Below, piece by piece: positions 15,635-24,172 of a stretch of DNA of 64,000 bases. The position numbers and the translations under genes are program-made. The stretch spans positions 5,208,001 through 5,272,000 of the forward strand of contig CAVSKO010000002.1 of the NCBI GenBank assembly GCA_963728545.1, read 5' to 3'. How positions within the stretch are numbered: the first letter of the stretch is position 1; each line of letters begins with the position of its first letter. Under the pieces are notes generated by a model. The model saw nothing but the letters and a program-made list of their open reading frames with translations, ran no database searches and was not told where the DNA came from. The stretch comes from DASUNP01 sp963728545. Lineage in GTDB: Bacteria > Acidobacteriota > Blastocatellia > UBA7656.

Positions 15635-16249
15635 TCAGTTCGATTTCGGCTTTGCCGCTTCTCGCTCTTTTTGAGCTTTCTCTACCGCCGCTTTGTCCAG
15701 CACGTTTATGTCAAACTGCACCTGCACCATATCGGCGATTGAGTTCATCTTTGAATCGTAGGTGATGCCGTATTCTTTGCGGTTGATCTGGAACGTGCTG
15801 CGAAAACGCCCGCGATTGTTTTCATAAAAGACCATCTCGACCGGGACCGAGATCTCTTTCGTCACGCCGTGAAGCGCGAGGTCTCCGACGACGGTGTAGT
15901 TCTTATCGCCGGCCTTTGTGACCTTCTTCGACGTGAAAGTGACGGTCGGGTATTGCGCCACGTCGAAAAAGTCTTTGCTGCGCAGGTGATCGTCTCTCCG
16001 CCCGACGCGCGTGTTGATGCTCGAAGCGTCAATCGTGATCTTCACGGTAGAGTTTTCGATCTTCTCGCGGTCAAGGCTCACCTCGGCTTCCCATTTATCG
16101 AACGACCCATGGGCTGAGATAAATCGGGCTTCCGCCACAAAGTTGATCTGGCTGTGCGACGAATCAACGATATGCGGAGCCGTAGCCGGAGGCGCTGCAA
16201 ACATCACGCTCGAAACCAGAAGGACAAAGGAAAAAGCTATCTTAATCAT
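15635..16249 (-). CDS. YceI family periplasmic protein
   Basis: This 204-aa protein has a signal peptide (MIKIAFSFVLLVSSVMFAAP). The YceI fold signals are the opening HIVDSSHSQINFVAEARFIS, the central DDHLRSKDFFDVAQYPTVTF, and LALHGVTKEISVPVEM. YceI proteins are lipocalin-like barrels that bind isoprenoids or amphiphiles. A charged tail (EKAQKEREAAKPKSN) follows the fold. The next gene on the same strand is the methyltransferase. Confidence 0.92.
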   Translation of the reverse strand: MIKIAFSFVLLVSSVMFAAPPATAPHIVDSSHSQINFVAEARFISAHGSFDKWEAEVSLDREKIENSTVKITIDASSINTRVGRRDDHLRSKDFFDVAQYPTVTFTSKKVTKAGDKNYTVVGDLALHGVTKEISVPVEMVFYENNRGRFRSTFQINRKEYGITYDSKMNSIADMVQVQFDINVLDKAAVEKAQKEREAAKPKSN

Positions 16250-16308
16250 TAACCTTACCTCTCAAATTGTTTTTGTATTTTTGTTTCCACTGACAATTAA
16301 TAATCATC

Positions 16309-17208
16309 TCAGATAATCGGCCTGCGCTCAATAAAGCTTTTAATGTGTCGGGCTATCTCTTCGCCCTTTTCTTCCTGTAGAAAATGGCCCGCGCCTTTGA
16401 TCGTAATCTCCGGCTCCTCTTTAGCCGCAGGAATCAACTTTCGAAAGAACCGGTCGCCGCCCGCAGTCACCGGGTCGCTGTCAGAGAACATCACAAGCGC
16501 AGGCTTGTTCCATCGGGAAAGCGCATCTCGCGTCTCGCGCATCTCGCGCGCGCCCGCCTGCTCGTGCTCGATGGGGACGAGTTGCGGAAACATCTGCGCG
16601 CCCGCCTTGAAAGAGCTGTCGGGAAAAGGCGCATCGTAAGCTGCGACTATTTCATCCGTGATCTGTTCGGGCCGCGCGGCGCTGCGCCGTACGATCTGCC
16701 CTACCGGAAGATCGGGCGTGCGCATGGCATAAGCCCGCCACTTCATGAAGCCTTCGGTCGCAGGCACGTCACCCGTAGGAAGCCCCGTGTTCATTATCAC
16801 AAGCCTCGCGAATCTCTCAGGCATCTCCGTCACAACGCGCAAGCCTATGATCCCGCCCCAATCCTGCACGACGGCTGTAATGCCTGTCAGATCAAGCTGC
16901 TCTATGAATAAGGCGAGCGTGCTGCGATGCATCTCAAACGAGTACGCCTCGCGCTCCGCGAATTTATCCGAGCGGCCAAACCCTATGAAGTCCATCGCTA
17001 CTACGCGATGCCGCTCGGCCAGTACGGGAATCATCTTGCGATACAGGTAAGCCCAGGTGGGCTCGCCGTGAAGACAGAGAATAGTCTCTCCCGCGCCTTC
17101 ATCTATGTAATGCACTCGCGCGCCATTTATCTCTGTGTAATGCGGCTCGTATGTCCACCCTTCCAGATTTGTGAAACGTTCGTCAGGTGTCCGCAGGATC
17201 ATCTTCAT
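16309..17208 (-). CDS. haloalkane dehalogenase-like alpha/beta hydrolase
   Basis: This 299-aa protein has the oxyanion motif HGEPTW (residues 47-52), the nucleophile elbow VVQDWGG with Asp116 and halide-binding Trp117, and a likely acid Asp245 in FSDSDP and base His275 in GAGHFLQE. An Asp nucleophile followed by Trp is the mark of haloalkane dehalogenases of the DhlA-type subgroup. The enzyme would hydrolyse carbon-halogen bonds; the natural substrate is unknown. A second in-frame ATG at 17202 has the better spacing from GGAAGGAT, so the protein may be two residues shorter. Confidence 0.85.
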   Translation of the reverse strand: MKMILRTPDERFTNLEGWTYEPHYTEINGARVHYIDEGAGETILCLHGEPTWAYLYRKMIPVLAERHRVVAMDFIGFGRSDKFAEREAYSFEMHRSTLALFIEQLDLTGITAVVQDWGGIIGLRVVTEMPERFARLVIMNTGLPTGDVPATEGFMKWRAYAMRTPDLPVGQIVRRSAARPEQITDEIVAAYDAPFPDSSFKAGAQMFPQLVPIEHEQAGAREMRETRDALSRWNKPALVMFSDSDPVTAGGDRFFRKLIPAAKEEPEITIKGAGHFLQEEKGEEIARHIKSFIERRPII

Positions 17209-17330
17209 ATCCTTCCGTCTAAATCCGAGATGGTTTTTGAAAGGACTGTTTGCAAAGCCCCAAAGGGGCGAAATTCAATAGCCCAGCGCATCGCGCTGGG
17301 TTTACGTTAACCAACGACATAAGCCCTGTA

Positions 17331-19035
17331 GAGACTGCTAAAAAAGTTGGCAAGTCCCGGTCGGCGCAGTATCCTGAAAGCGACTTCTAGCAGAGGAGCG
17401 GTTCCCATGCTCAAACCAGACTACTACATCGCCCCGACCGACATCGATCTCTTGGTCTTTGCTAAACTCATCCCCGCTGATCACTATCTGCGCCAACTCA
17501 AAGCCATGATTGATTTCGACTCGCTGCGTCATCTGGTCGCCGATTGTTACTCACCCTCGATGGGGCGCAGCGCCCAAGACCCGGTGCGCTTGCTCAAGCT
17601 CAACTTCCTCCAATTTCACTATGAGTTGTCGGATCGCGAAGTCATCGCTGAGGCTCAGGTCAATGTCGCCTTCCGTTTCTTCCTCGACTTGGCGCTCGAT
17701 AGCCCATTGCCAACGCCGCCCTTGTTGACCCAGTTTCGCACCCGCCTTGGCGTCGAGCGATTCCAAAACCTCTTTGATGAGATTCTCCGCCAAGCCCGCC
17801 ACCTTGGCTTGGTCAAAGATCGCCTGCGCCTCAAAGACGCCACCCACATCATTGCTAACATTGCCGTGCCCTCGACGATTCGCCTGGTCGCTTCTAGCCG
17901 CGAGCGGTTGTTGGCGGCCGCCCAGCCCTTTGCGCCCGAAGCCGTCGTCGCGCATCAACAGCGCGCCATCGGGATTCGTCAAGCCACCGCCGATCTCAAA
18001 GACCAAGCGCGCTTGCTGCAACGCGTCGAGCAGTTGCGTGAGATCGTCGTCTGGGCCGAGCACTGGGCCGCTCCGCCAGTTGGCGAGCCAGTTGGCGAGC
18101 CAGTTGGCGAAGCCACCACCGAGTTGCGCGCGGCGCTCGACCTGGCCCACAAGATATTGGCTGATCGCCAGCCCCAAGCCCAAGATAAGCTGTTGTCGCT
18201 GGTCGACGAGCAAGCGCGCACCGGCAAACACGGCGAGTATTACAATGGCTATCTGCTGGATGTCAGCCTGGATGCCGACTCGGAGTTGATCTGCGCCATC
18301 GAGGTGCTGCCGGCCAATGGCGATGAAGCCAAGGATGCCCAGCCCTTGATTGAATCTGAAGAAGCGGCGCACGGCAATGACATCAAAAGTTTGTCGATGG
18401 ACGCGATCGGCTTTCGCGGCGAGGTGTTGCGCGAGTTGGCGGTCGAGAGCGGGCCACAACTGACCGTGTATGTGCCGTCGTATGAGTGGCCGGGCTCGGT
18501 GCCCGGCTTGTTTCAACCGGGAGATTTTCAACTCGATGAGCCCGGCGAAGCATTGCAATGTCCGGGTGGGCAAACCAGCCGCAGTCGCACGCGAACAGGA
18601 CGCGATCAAGGCTGGCAATACTTTTTTCCAGCCCGCCAATGCCAAGCTTGTCGGTTGCGCACGACTTGCCTGAAAGCGGGAGCGAAAGGAGGACGAACGG
18701 TTATCAAGAACGACTACGAAGCGGAATATCAAGCGGCCAGAGCGCGCGCCACCACGGCAGCCTATCAGGAGGTGAGAAAGCAGCATCCGCGGATTGAGCG
18801 GAAGCTGGCCGAGATGATGCGCTGGCATGGCGGCAGGCGAGTGCGCTATCGCGGGCGATTGCGAGTGAAGATTCAGTATGTGCTGACCGCCGTCGTCGTC
18901 AACCTCAAGCGCATGGTCAAGCTGTTGAACCTGCCACTGAGTCACCAGCCTGCCTGAAGTGCGGGCAGCAGACCGTGCGTGGTGATGATGAGGTGTATCG
19001 TGCTTCATTTCAACTCGGACTTTTTTAGCAGTCTC
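17331..19035 (+). mobile_element. IS1182-family insertion sequence
   Basis: The 17-bp terminal inverted repeats GAGACTGCTAAAAAAGT (17331-17347) and its complement (19019-19035) enclose one transposase gene. A 5-bp CTGTA duplication flanks the element at 17326-17330 and 19036-19040. Transposase and ends are intact, so the element may be active. It sits inside the inner stem of a palindromic repeat. Confidence 0.92.
17407..18957 (+). CDS. IS1182 family transposase
   Basis: This 516-aa DDE transposase has a DUF772-type N-terminal domain (LIPADHYLRQLKAMIDFDSL, then RSAQDPVRLLKLNFLQFHYE and ALDSPLPTPPLLTQFRTRLG) and a C-terminal catalytic domain. A Cys-rich segment, ARQCQACRLRTTC, lies near residues 405-425. 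The start at 17407 has GAGGAGCGG just upstream. Residues around 220-230 hold three short PVGE repeats encoded by a 12-bp tandem repeat near 18079-18112. A long open frame on the opposite strand is a by-product of codon bias. Confidence 0.93.
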   Translation: MLKPDYYIAPTDIDLLVFAKLIPADHYLRQLKAMIDFDSLRHLVADCYSPSMGRSAQDPVRLLKLNFLQFHYELSDREVIAEAQVNVAFRFFLDLALDSPLPTPPLLTQFRTRLGVERFQNLFDEILRQARHLGLVKDRLRLKDATHIIANIAVPSTIRLVASSRERLLAAAQPFAPEAVVAHQQRAIGIRQATADLKDQARLLQRVEQLREIVVWAEHWAAPPVGEPVGEPVGEATTELRAALDLAHKILADRQPQAQDKLLSLVDEQARTGKHGEYYNGYLLDVSLDADSELICAIEVLPANGDEAKDAQPLIESEEAAHGNDIKSLSMDAIGFRGEVLRELAVESGPQLTVYVPSYEWPGSVPGLFQPGDFQLDEPGEALQCPGGQTSRSRTRTGRDQGWQYFFPARQCQACRLRTTCLKAGAKGGRTVIKNDYEAEYQAARARATTAAYQEVRKQHPRIERKLAEMMRWHGGRRVRYRGRLRVKIQYVLTAVVVNLKRMVKLLNLPLSHQPA

Positions 19036-19173
19036 CTGTAAGGGCGAAATAAATCCTATCTTATTTCGCCCTTACAGGGCTTGTATAAACTAACGCTCAC
19101 GACCTGGGGCGATGCGCTGGGCTGTTGAATTTCGCCCCTTTGGGGCTTTGCAAACAGTGTCTGAAAACCCAAG

Positions 19174-19998
19174 TTACAGCCCGCCTGCGACTTCAAGCAC
19201 CTGGCCCGAAACGTAATCGGAAAGCGGCGAGGCGAAAAAGAGCACTGCCCCTGCTCCTTCAACCGGAGTTCCCGCGCGCCCCATCGGAATCAAAGGCGTG
19301 GTGCGCTCTAATCGCTCGCCGGGAATCCCTATCGCAATCTCTACGCCTTCGCGCGTGATGGTCCGGCCTTTCTCTTTCGCTTGAGTCAGCCGCGTGTCTA
19401 TGCGCCCGAAGGCGACGGCGTTGACTTGAATGTTGAACTGTCCCCATTCTTTCGCAAGGGTCTTTGTCAGCCCGATCACCCCGGCTTTGCCCGCGGAATA
19501 ATTTGATTGTCCGGCGTTCCCGCGCGTGCCCGAAGTCGAGCTGATGTTTACTATCTTGCGCGCGCGGGCCTGTCCCTCGGACGCCTTTTCTCGTTTCGCA
19601 GTTTCGCGCAAGTATTCGGACGCGGCTCGTATTATGCGAAACGGCGCGGTCAAATGGACCGCAAGGATAGCCTCCCATTGCTCATCCGTCATCTTGTGAA
19701 TCACGGCGTCCCAGGTGTAGCCCGCATTATTTACTATGATGTCGATCCCGCCAAAATTCTCTATCGCAGTTTTTACCAGCAAGCCCGGAAAGGCGCGATC
19801 CGTCACATCGCCCGCCACAGCGACGGCTTCGCCGCCCGCCTCAAGAATGGCTCCCACAGCCTCTTCTGCGGGAGCAGGGTCGATGTCGCTTATACAAACG
19901 CGCGCGCCGTGAGCGGCAAAAAGCTCTGCCGCCGCGCGGCCTATTCCCCGGCCCGCGCCCGTTATGATCGCAGTCTTACCTTCGAGAAGCCCGTTCAC
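19174..19998 (-). CDS. SDR family 3-oxoacyl-ACP reductase-like protein
   Basis: This 274-aa short-chain dehydrogenase has the NAD(P) loop TGAGRGIG (residues 14-21), a D-V segment (GDVTDRAF), NNAG, and catalytic Ser in NISSTSG with Tyr-x-x-x-Lys in YSAGKAG. FabG-type reductases reduce 3-oxoacyl thioesters. It follows the acyl-CoA ligase gene by 12 bases on the same strand, which suggests a small fatty-acid operon. GTG is the start; AAAGGAGGG lies upstream. Confidence 0.88.
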   Translation of the reverse strand: MNGLLEGKTAIITGAGRGIGRAAAELFAAHGARVCISDIDPAPAEEAVGAILEAGGEAVAVAGDVTDRAFPGLLVKTAIENFGGIDIIVNNAGYTWDAVIHKMTDEQWEAILAVHLTAPFRIIRAASEYLRETAKREKASEGQARARKIVNISSTSGTRGNAGQSNYSAGKAGVIGLTKTLAKEWGQFNIQVNAVAFGRIDTRLTQAKEKGRTITREGVEIAIGIPGERLERTTPLIPMGRAGTPVEGAGAVLFFASPLSDYVSGQVLEVAGGL

Positions 19999-20010
19999 CG
20001 TTGCCCTCCT

Positions 20011-21756
20011 TTACTTGGTTGATCCCATATCGCGCAAAGAGCGATGAAGAATCTTACCCACGGCTGTCTTTGGCAATGCCGCAAGTATTTCGATCTCCGA
20101 CGGCACTTTGTATTTCGCTAGCCCCGCGCGGCAATGCTCGATCAACTCTTCCGGGCTCGCTTGCAGACCGGCGCGCAGCGCGACAAAGGCTTTCACTCGC
20201 TCGCCGCGATAATCGTCCGCCACGCCTATCACGCCTGCCTCCAGCACCGCAGGGTGCGCGTAGAGGACTTCTTCGACTTCGCTCGGGTAGACGTTGAAAC
20301 CCGATACGATTATCAAATCTTTCTTCCGCTGGACGATGTAGAAGTAGCCGTCTTCATCCATCGTCGCTATGTCGCCGGTGTAAAACCAGGGGCCGCCTCC
20401 GTCCGGGTCTTCTCTGAGCGCGCGCCGCGTCTCTTCCTCCTGGTTCCAGTAGCCGCGCATCACCTGCGGGCCGCGCACGCAAAGCTCGCCCATCTCGCCT
20501 AACGGGACTTCCGATTCGCCCGTCTCAAGATCGACTATCTTGCATTCGGTGTCGGGGAACGGGATGCCGCAGCTTTCCGGCTTGCGAAGACCAAGCTGGG
20601 ACGTCGAGTGCGTAGTGGGCGATGTTTCGCTCAACCCGTAACCCTGACGCAGTATGCAGCCGGTCAATTCTTCAAACCTCTGGGTCACGTCGAGCGGCAA
20701 CGGCGCCGAGCCGCTGTTGAAATACCTGATCGAAGAGAAATCCGTCTCCGCCGCTTTCGGATGATTGAGCAGAGAGACGTAAAGCGTCGGCACGCCGGGA
20801 AAGAAAGTCGGTTTGTGGCGGGTGATCGCGTCGAGCATAAGATTTATGTCGAATTTCGGGATCAGTATCATCGACCCGCCTTGAATCGCGCTCAAGAGCA
20901 TCCCCACGGTCATGCCGTAAACATGAAACATCGGGATTATCAGCAGCATTCGCTCGCCTTCGGGCGTGCTGAAATAACTGCGCCACAAAACGCTTTGAAC
21001 GGTATTGGCAAACAGGTTGAAGTGAGTGAGCATCGCCCCCTTCGGCACACCTGTCGTCCCGCCCGTGTACTGCAACGCGGCGAGGTCTTGCTCCGGGTTT
21101 ATCTCCACGCGAAAATGGCGAGCAGGGCTTTCTGCTATCACTTTCGAAAACTGGCTTATCGTCACATTACCCGGGGCCGCCTGTTGAAGGTCTGCCGGAT
21201 TGGGCAGCCGCTCGGAGTTTTCGGCCACGTAATGGGCGGCCACGGGCTCAGGCATGTAATCCTGAATTCCTGTGACTATGACTTGCTCGATGTCGGTCGC
21301 GGCGAGCGCTGAGATCAGGGCGGGCGCGAGCTGGTCCATCACTATGAGCGCGCGTATGCCTGAATCTTTCGCCAATCGCTCGAACTCGCGCGGCGTGTAA
21401 GTCGGGTTTATGCTGACGCAGGTAGCGCCCGCTCTTACTACGGCGAAAAACGATATGGGGAACTGCGGGCAGTTGGGCAGCATGATGCCCACGCGGTCGC
21501 CTTTCGCGATGCCTATCCCGGCGAGCGCGTTCGCAAGCCTTAAAGCGTAGTCGCGCGTCTGTCCGAAGGTCATTTCCGCGCCGAAAAATATCGTATAAGG
21601 CCGGTCGGGGTAATTGCTCGCGCCTATGTCGAGGGCGCGAAAAACCGGCTGACGCGGATAAGTGGTCGAAGCCGGAACCCAGAAATCGTAATGTTTGAGC
21701 CAGGGCTTTGCCCGATAAACCGAATCGGTCTCAAGAGTTTTTTTCGCCGTTCCCAT
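20011..21756 (-). CDS. long-chain fatty acid-CoA ligase (FadD-like)
   Basis: This 581-aa ANL-superfamily enzyme has the P-loop-like motif YTGGTTGVPKGAMLTH, the adenylate motif GYGLSETSPTTH, the hinge YTGDIATMDEDGYFYIVQRKK, and the C-terminal catalytic Lys region LPKTAVGKILHRSLR. It activates fatty acids to acyl-CoA through an acyl-adenylate. It is the first gene of a two-gene unit with the reductase downstream. Length and motif order match FadD-type enzymes closely. Acyl-chain preference is unknown. Confidence 0.92.
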   Translation of the reverse strand: MGTAKKTLETDSVYRAKPWLKHYDFWVPASTTYPRQPVFRALDIGASNYPDRPYTIFFGAEMTFGQTRDYALRLANALAGIGIAKGDRVGIMLPNCPQFPISFFAVVRAGATCVSINPTYTPREFERLAKDSGIRALIVMDQLAPALISALAATDIEQVIVTGIQDYMPEPVAAHYVAENSERLPNPADLQQAAPGNVTISQFSKVIAESPARHFRVEINPEQDLAALQYTGGTTGVPKGAMLTHFNLFANTVQSVLWRSYFSTPEGERMLLIIPMFHVYGMTVGMLLSAIQGGSMILIPKFDINLMLDAITRHKPTFFPGVPTLYVSLLNHPKAAETDFSSIRYFNSGSAPLPLDVTQRFEELTGCILRQGYGLSETSPTTHSTSQLGLRKPESCGIPFPDTECKIVDLETGESEVPLGEMGELCVRGPQVMRGYWNQEEETRRALREDPDGGGPWFYTGDIATMDEDGYFYIVQRKKDLIIVSGFNVYPSEVEEVLYAHPAVLEAGVIGVADDYRGERVKAFVALRAGLQASPEELIEHCRAGLAKYKVPSEIEILAALPKTAVGKILHRSLRDMGSTK

Positions 21757-21911
21757 TGCGTCTCCTGCGAGCGAGGGTGATTGCGATCTAACAGCACGAT
21801 GTTATTTGCTGAAGCGCACCGCCGAGTGTATCACAAGAGGCGACAGTCGGGCACGGCGACGCAGCGATTGATTGGTTGCTCTTATGCATATCGCTCGCAT
21901 ATTATTCCCGC

Positions 21912-22639
21912 ATGAAAGGAATAGTTCTCGCCGGGGGCTCGGCACACGGCTCGCCCCGCTAAACAGAATCACGAACAAGCATTTGTTGCCGGTATACGAT
22001 CGGCCCATGATCTATTACCCGATACAGACTCTCATAGAAGCGGGCATAACTGAGATACTGCTGGTGACGGGCGGCAATAATGCGGGAGACTTTCTAAAGC
22101 TCTTGCGCAACGGCGCGGAGTTCGGCCTCAGCTACGTGAACTATGCTTATCAGGAAGGCGAGGGCGGAATCGCGGCGGCGCTCTCGCTGGCCGAAGACTT
22201 TGCCGATAGCGGCCCCGTGTGCGTCGTGCTGGGCGACAACATTCTTGAAAAGAGCATCGCGCGTCATGTCAAAAAGTTTCGGCATCAAGGATCGGGCGCG
22301 AAGATACTCTTTTCCGAAGTGCCCGACCCCGAGCGATTCGGCGTCCCGGTCATCGAGGGCGACCGGTTGCTTGCGATTGAGGAAAAACCGGATGATCCGA
22401 AATCTCCTTACGCCGTGATCGGCATTTATATGTATGACAACCGCGTCTTCGACATAATCAAGACGTTGAAGCCGAGCGGCAGGGGCGAGCTTGAGATCAC
22501 CGACGTTAACAACGTTTACATAAAATCCGGCGATATGACGTGGGATGTGATCGAAGGATGGTGGACCGACGCGGGGACGTTTGACAGCCTGCTTCGGGCC
22601 TCGAACCTTGTTGCCGGAATGCGGAACAAAGTCGAATGA
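21912..22639 (+). pseudogene. glucose-1-phosphate thymidylyltransferase-like, frameshifted near start
   Basis: The true start is ATG at 21912 (MKGIVLAGGS), but the frame closes at a TAA nine codons later. The rest of the enzyme (GTRLAPLNRITNKHLLPVYD, then IEAGITEILLVTGGNN) continues in the +1 frame from 21941. One missing base in TCGGCACA, within the nucleotide-binding G-G-S-G-T-R loop, accounts for the break. Everything downstream is intact, including VVLGDNI, EEKPDDPKS and WWTDAGTFDSLL. Such enzymes make dTDP-glucose for surface polysaccharide. Sequencing error is as likely as inactivation. Confidence 0.8.
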
Positions 22640-22649
22640 ACGACGGATT

Positions 22650-22672
22650 TTTGGAGTGCGGCAACAAGTTGC
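22650..22672. repeat. TTTGGAGTGCGG repeat end left of the restriction island
   Basis: TTTGGAGTGCGGCAACAAG followed by TTGC matches the left half of the element at 62253, including an internal GCAAC/GTTGC hairpin. CCCGCTCCAAA, a candidate right end, lies beyond the restriction genes at 24151-24161. Confidence 0.5.
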
Positions 22673-22909
22673 AGTAGTGACATAATCTTATGGGCGAGAG
22701 CTGAGAAATTGTCAGGCCAGAAGCGTAAAGGGATCGTAAGAAAAAGCGGCTTTGCGCACTACAATTCCTGCCGTGTTCACTTGTCTCTCAGAGTGACGCC
22801 GGTGATGGAGTCTAGATTACCCAGTCGCATATGGGGTCTGTCAGAACTGTTAGCAGCGTAAATCGAGTTGAGATTGTAAAGAAAGAGAGATGCCATTATT
22901 ATTTCAATC

Positions 22910-23647
22910 ATGTCAGCCCAAACCACCGCGACCGCACTTGTAAAAACCCTACCAGGAAATGGCGCCTCTAGTTATGAGCCGTTGAGCAGTGTATGGGAAG
23001 GAAGCGATGGCGATTTGATAGAGGCCATGCTCAAGTTTTACGCAACGATTCGGCCAGAGCCAATATTGGACGCCACTTATAACGCAGGTCAATTTTGGAA
23101 AGGCTCAAAGCGTCAGATCGTCTCGATGGATATTGACCCTCGGTACGAACCAATGATTGTTTGTGACAATCGAAACATGGTAGGTGTACGATCCTCTAGG
23201 TTTGGGACCGTCGTTTATGATCCACCACATGTTGGACCGCAGGGTCGGGATAAGAGCAAGAAGCGGTTTGATGTGGACTTCGGAGCTACCATCGAATGCG
23301 GCAAAGAACACAACTGGAATCTGAGTTATTTGTATCCACCATTCCTGAAAGAAGCTAAGAGGGTCTTGAAACCCAATGGGCTACTGCTCGCGAAAATCAC
23401 TGATATGGTTAACAATCACAAATCGAAGTGGCCGCATTGCGATTTTATGCGAATGGCAGAAGAAGCTGGATTTACGGTTTGCGATCTAATCATCAAAATC
23501 CGCAATGGCCCGATGATTTCAAATAAGTGGAAAGCGGCCCATCATGCGAGGAAACGTCATTGCTTTTGGATTGTATGTAGAAACGGGGGTAACTGCGAAC
23601 GAGATATTAAGACTTCCGCGGCGGAAAGAGTTCATTCCATCGGCTGA
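22910..23647 (+). CDS. DNA methyltransferase-like protein (DPPH type)
   Basis: This 245-aa protein has PILDATYNAGQFWKGS near residue 50 (SAM-binding motif I region), VSMDIDP, and the catalytic motif IV VVYDPPHVG around residue 104, an amino-methyltransferase (N6-adenine or N4-cytosine) D-P-P-x tetrad. Then come AKRVLKPNGLLLAKITDM and a late HHARKRHCFWIV strand. The next gene, convergent and overlapping by 41 bases, is a GIY-YIG restriction enzyme, so this is probably the modification partner. Base composition is more AT-rich than that of the flanking genes, consistent with transfer. Confidence 0.75.
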   Translation: MSAQTTATALVKTLPGNGASSYEPLSSVWEGSDGDLIEAMLKFYATIRPEPILDATYNAGQFWKGSKRQIVSMDIDPRYEPMIVCDNRNMVGVRSSRFGTVVYDPPHVGPQGRDKSKKRFDVDFGATIECGKEHNWNLSYLYPPFLKEAKRVLKPNGLLLAKITDMVNNHKSKWPHCDFMRMAEEAGFTVCDLIIKIRNGPMISNKWKAAHHARKRHCFWIVCRNGGNCERDIKTSAAERVHSIG

Positions 23648-24086
23648 CGCGCTCGGTTCCGGGACGCCCTACTCCTGGTGTCTTGCTGCCAAACCCGCTC
23701 TCGTTCCACTCCGGCTCGTAGTAAGCCATTAAGGCAAACTCAGCCGCAAATACCCACCACTCACTGTCAAACGTTAGATAGCGGCACTGCATGTCAGCGA
23801 CCGTGATGTTCTGTCGGCCTTCAATCTTGCCAATGTGCTCATTAAGCCTGCTGCGTAACGTCCGCTTACTCTTTGTCCTGCCCTTGGACGCCTTCCCGAT
23901 GTAAACGAGCTTGCCTTTGAAATAGAGCGCATAGATGCCACTCTGTGCAGGGCCGACTCCCCTGGTTAGTGAAAGCAGGGGGCTTGCTTCTAACTTCTCA
24001 ACGACTTGTTCACGGATACCACGATCTAAGTCAAAATCGAAGTGATGGGGATCGTCGTCGGCGATGTTATCGGTAGGAACGACCAT
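23607..24086 (-). CDS. Eco29kI-like GIY-YIG type II restriction endonuclease
   Basis: This protein of about 159 aa has the GIY-YIG core: GIYALYF, then LVYIGKASKGRTKSK, then LRSRLNEHIGK, a later AAEFALMAYYEPEWNESGFG and KTPGVGRPG. These supply the two Tyr, the Arg, the His, the Glu and the Asn used by Eco29kI-group enzymes. ATG at 24086 is preferred because AGGA sits nine bases upstream; a TTG at 24104 would add six residues. Its gene is convergent with the methyltransferase and overlaps its 3' end. Eco29kI cuts CCGCGG, but specificity here is not known. Confidence 0.82.
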   Translation of the reverse strand: MVVPTDNIADDDPHHFDFDLDRGIREQVVEKLEASPLLSLTRGVGPAQSGIYALYFKGKLVYIGKASKGRTKSKRTLRSRLNEHIGKIEGRQNITVADMQCRYLTFDSEWWVFAAEFALMAYYEPEWNESGFGSKTPGVGRPGTERVSRWNELFPPRKS

Positions 24087-24150
24087 CGGACTGCATCCTA
24101 ACAAAGCGCCACCTTGCCATCAATACAAGATTAGGGCGCTAACCAAGCCG

Positions 24151-24161
24151 CCCGCTCCAAA
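24151..24161. repeat. CCCGCTCCAAA repeat end right of the restriction island
   Basis: This resembles the right end of the TTTGGAGTGCGG family (compare CGCACTCCAAA at 6965). The match is short and imperfect. Confidence 0.35.
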
Positions 24162-24172
24162 GAGTCGCAGAT

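Larger units (their letters stand above)
17245..19158. repeat. 204-bp nested palindrome split by an IS element
   Basis: The outer arms 17245-17294 and 19109-19158 are reverse complements over 50 bases with one mismatch. With the IS and one 5-bp duplication removed, the inner arms (17321-17330 joined to 19041-19052, against 19061-19082) form a perfect 22-bp stem with an 8-base loop at 19053-19060. Equal 26-base spacers complete a symmetric 204-bp element. A related half-copy lies at 39308-39358. Confidence 0.85.

Noticed and set aside
18079..18112. 12-bp tandem repeat as a separate element
   Set aside because: It is coding, giving three PVGE units in a variable linker of the transposase.
17551..19008. 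485-aa open frame antisense to the transposase
   Set aside because: No family resemblance, no ribosome binding site; it results from GC-biased third positions of the sense gene.
23616..23621. CCGCGG site in the overlap of the restriction and methyltransferase genes as a self-regulatory site
   Set aside because: The same hexamer occurs many times in the window (for example in 10519-10524 and near 19489), so its presence here carries no information.
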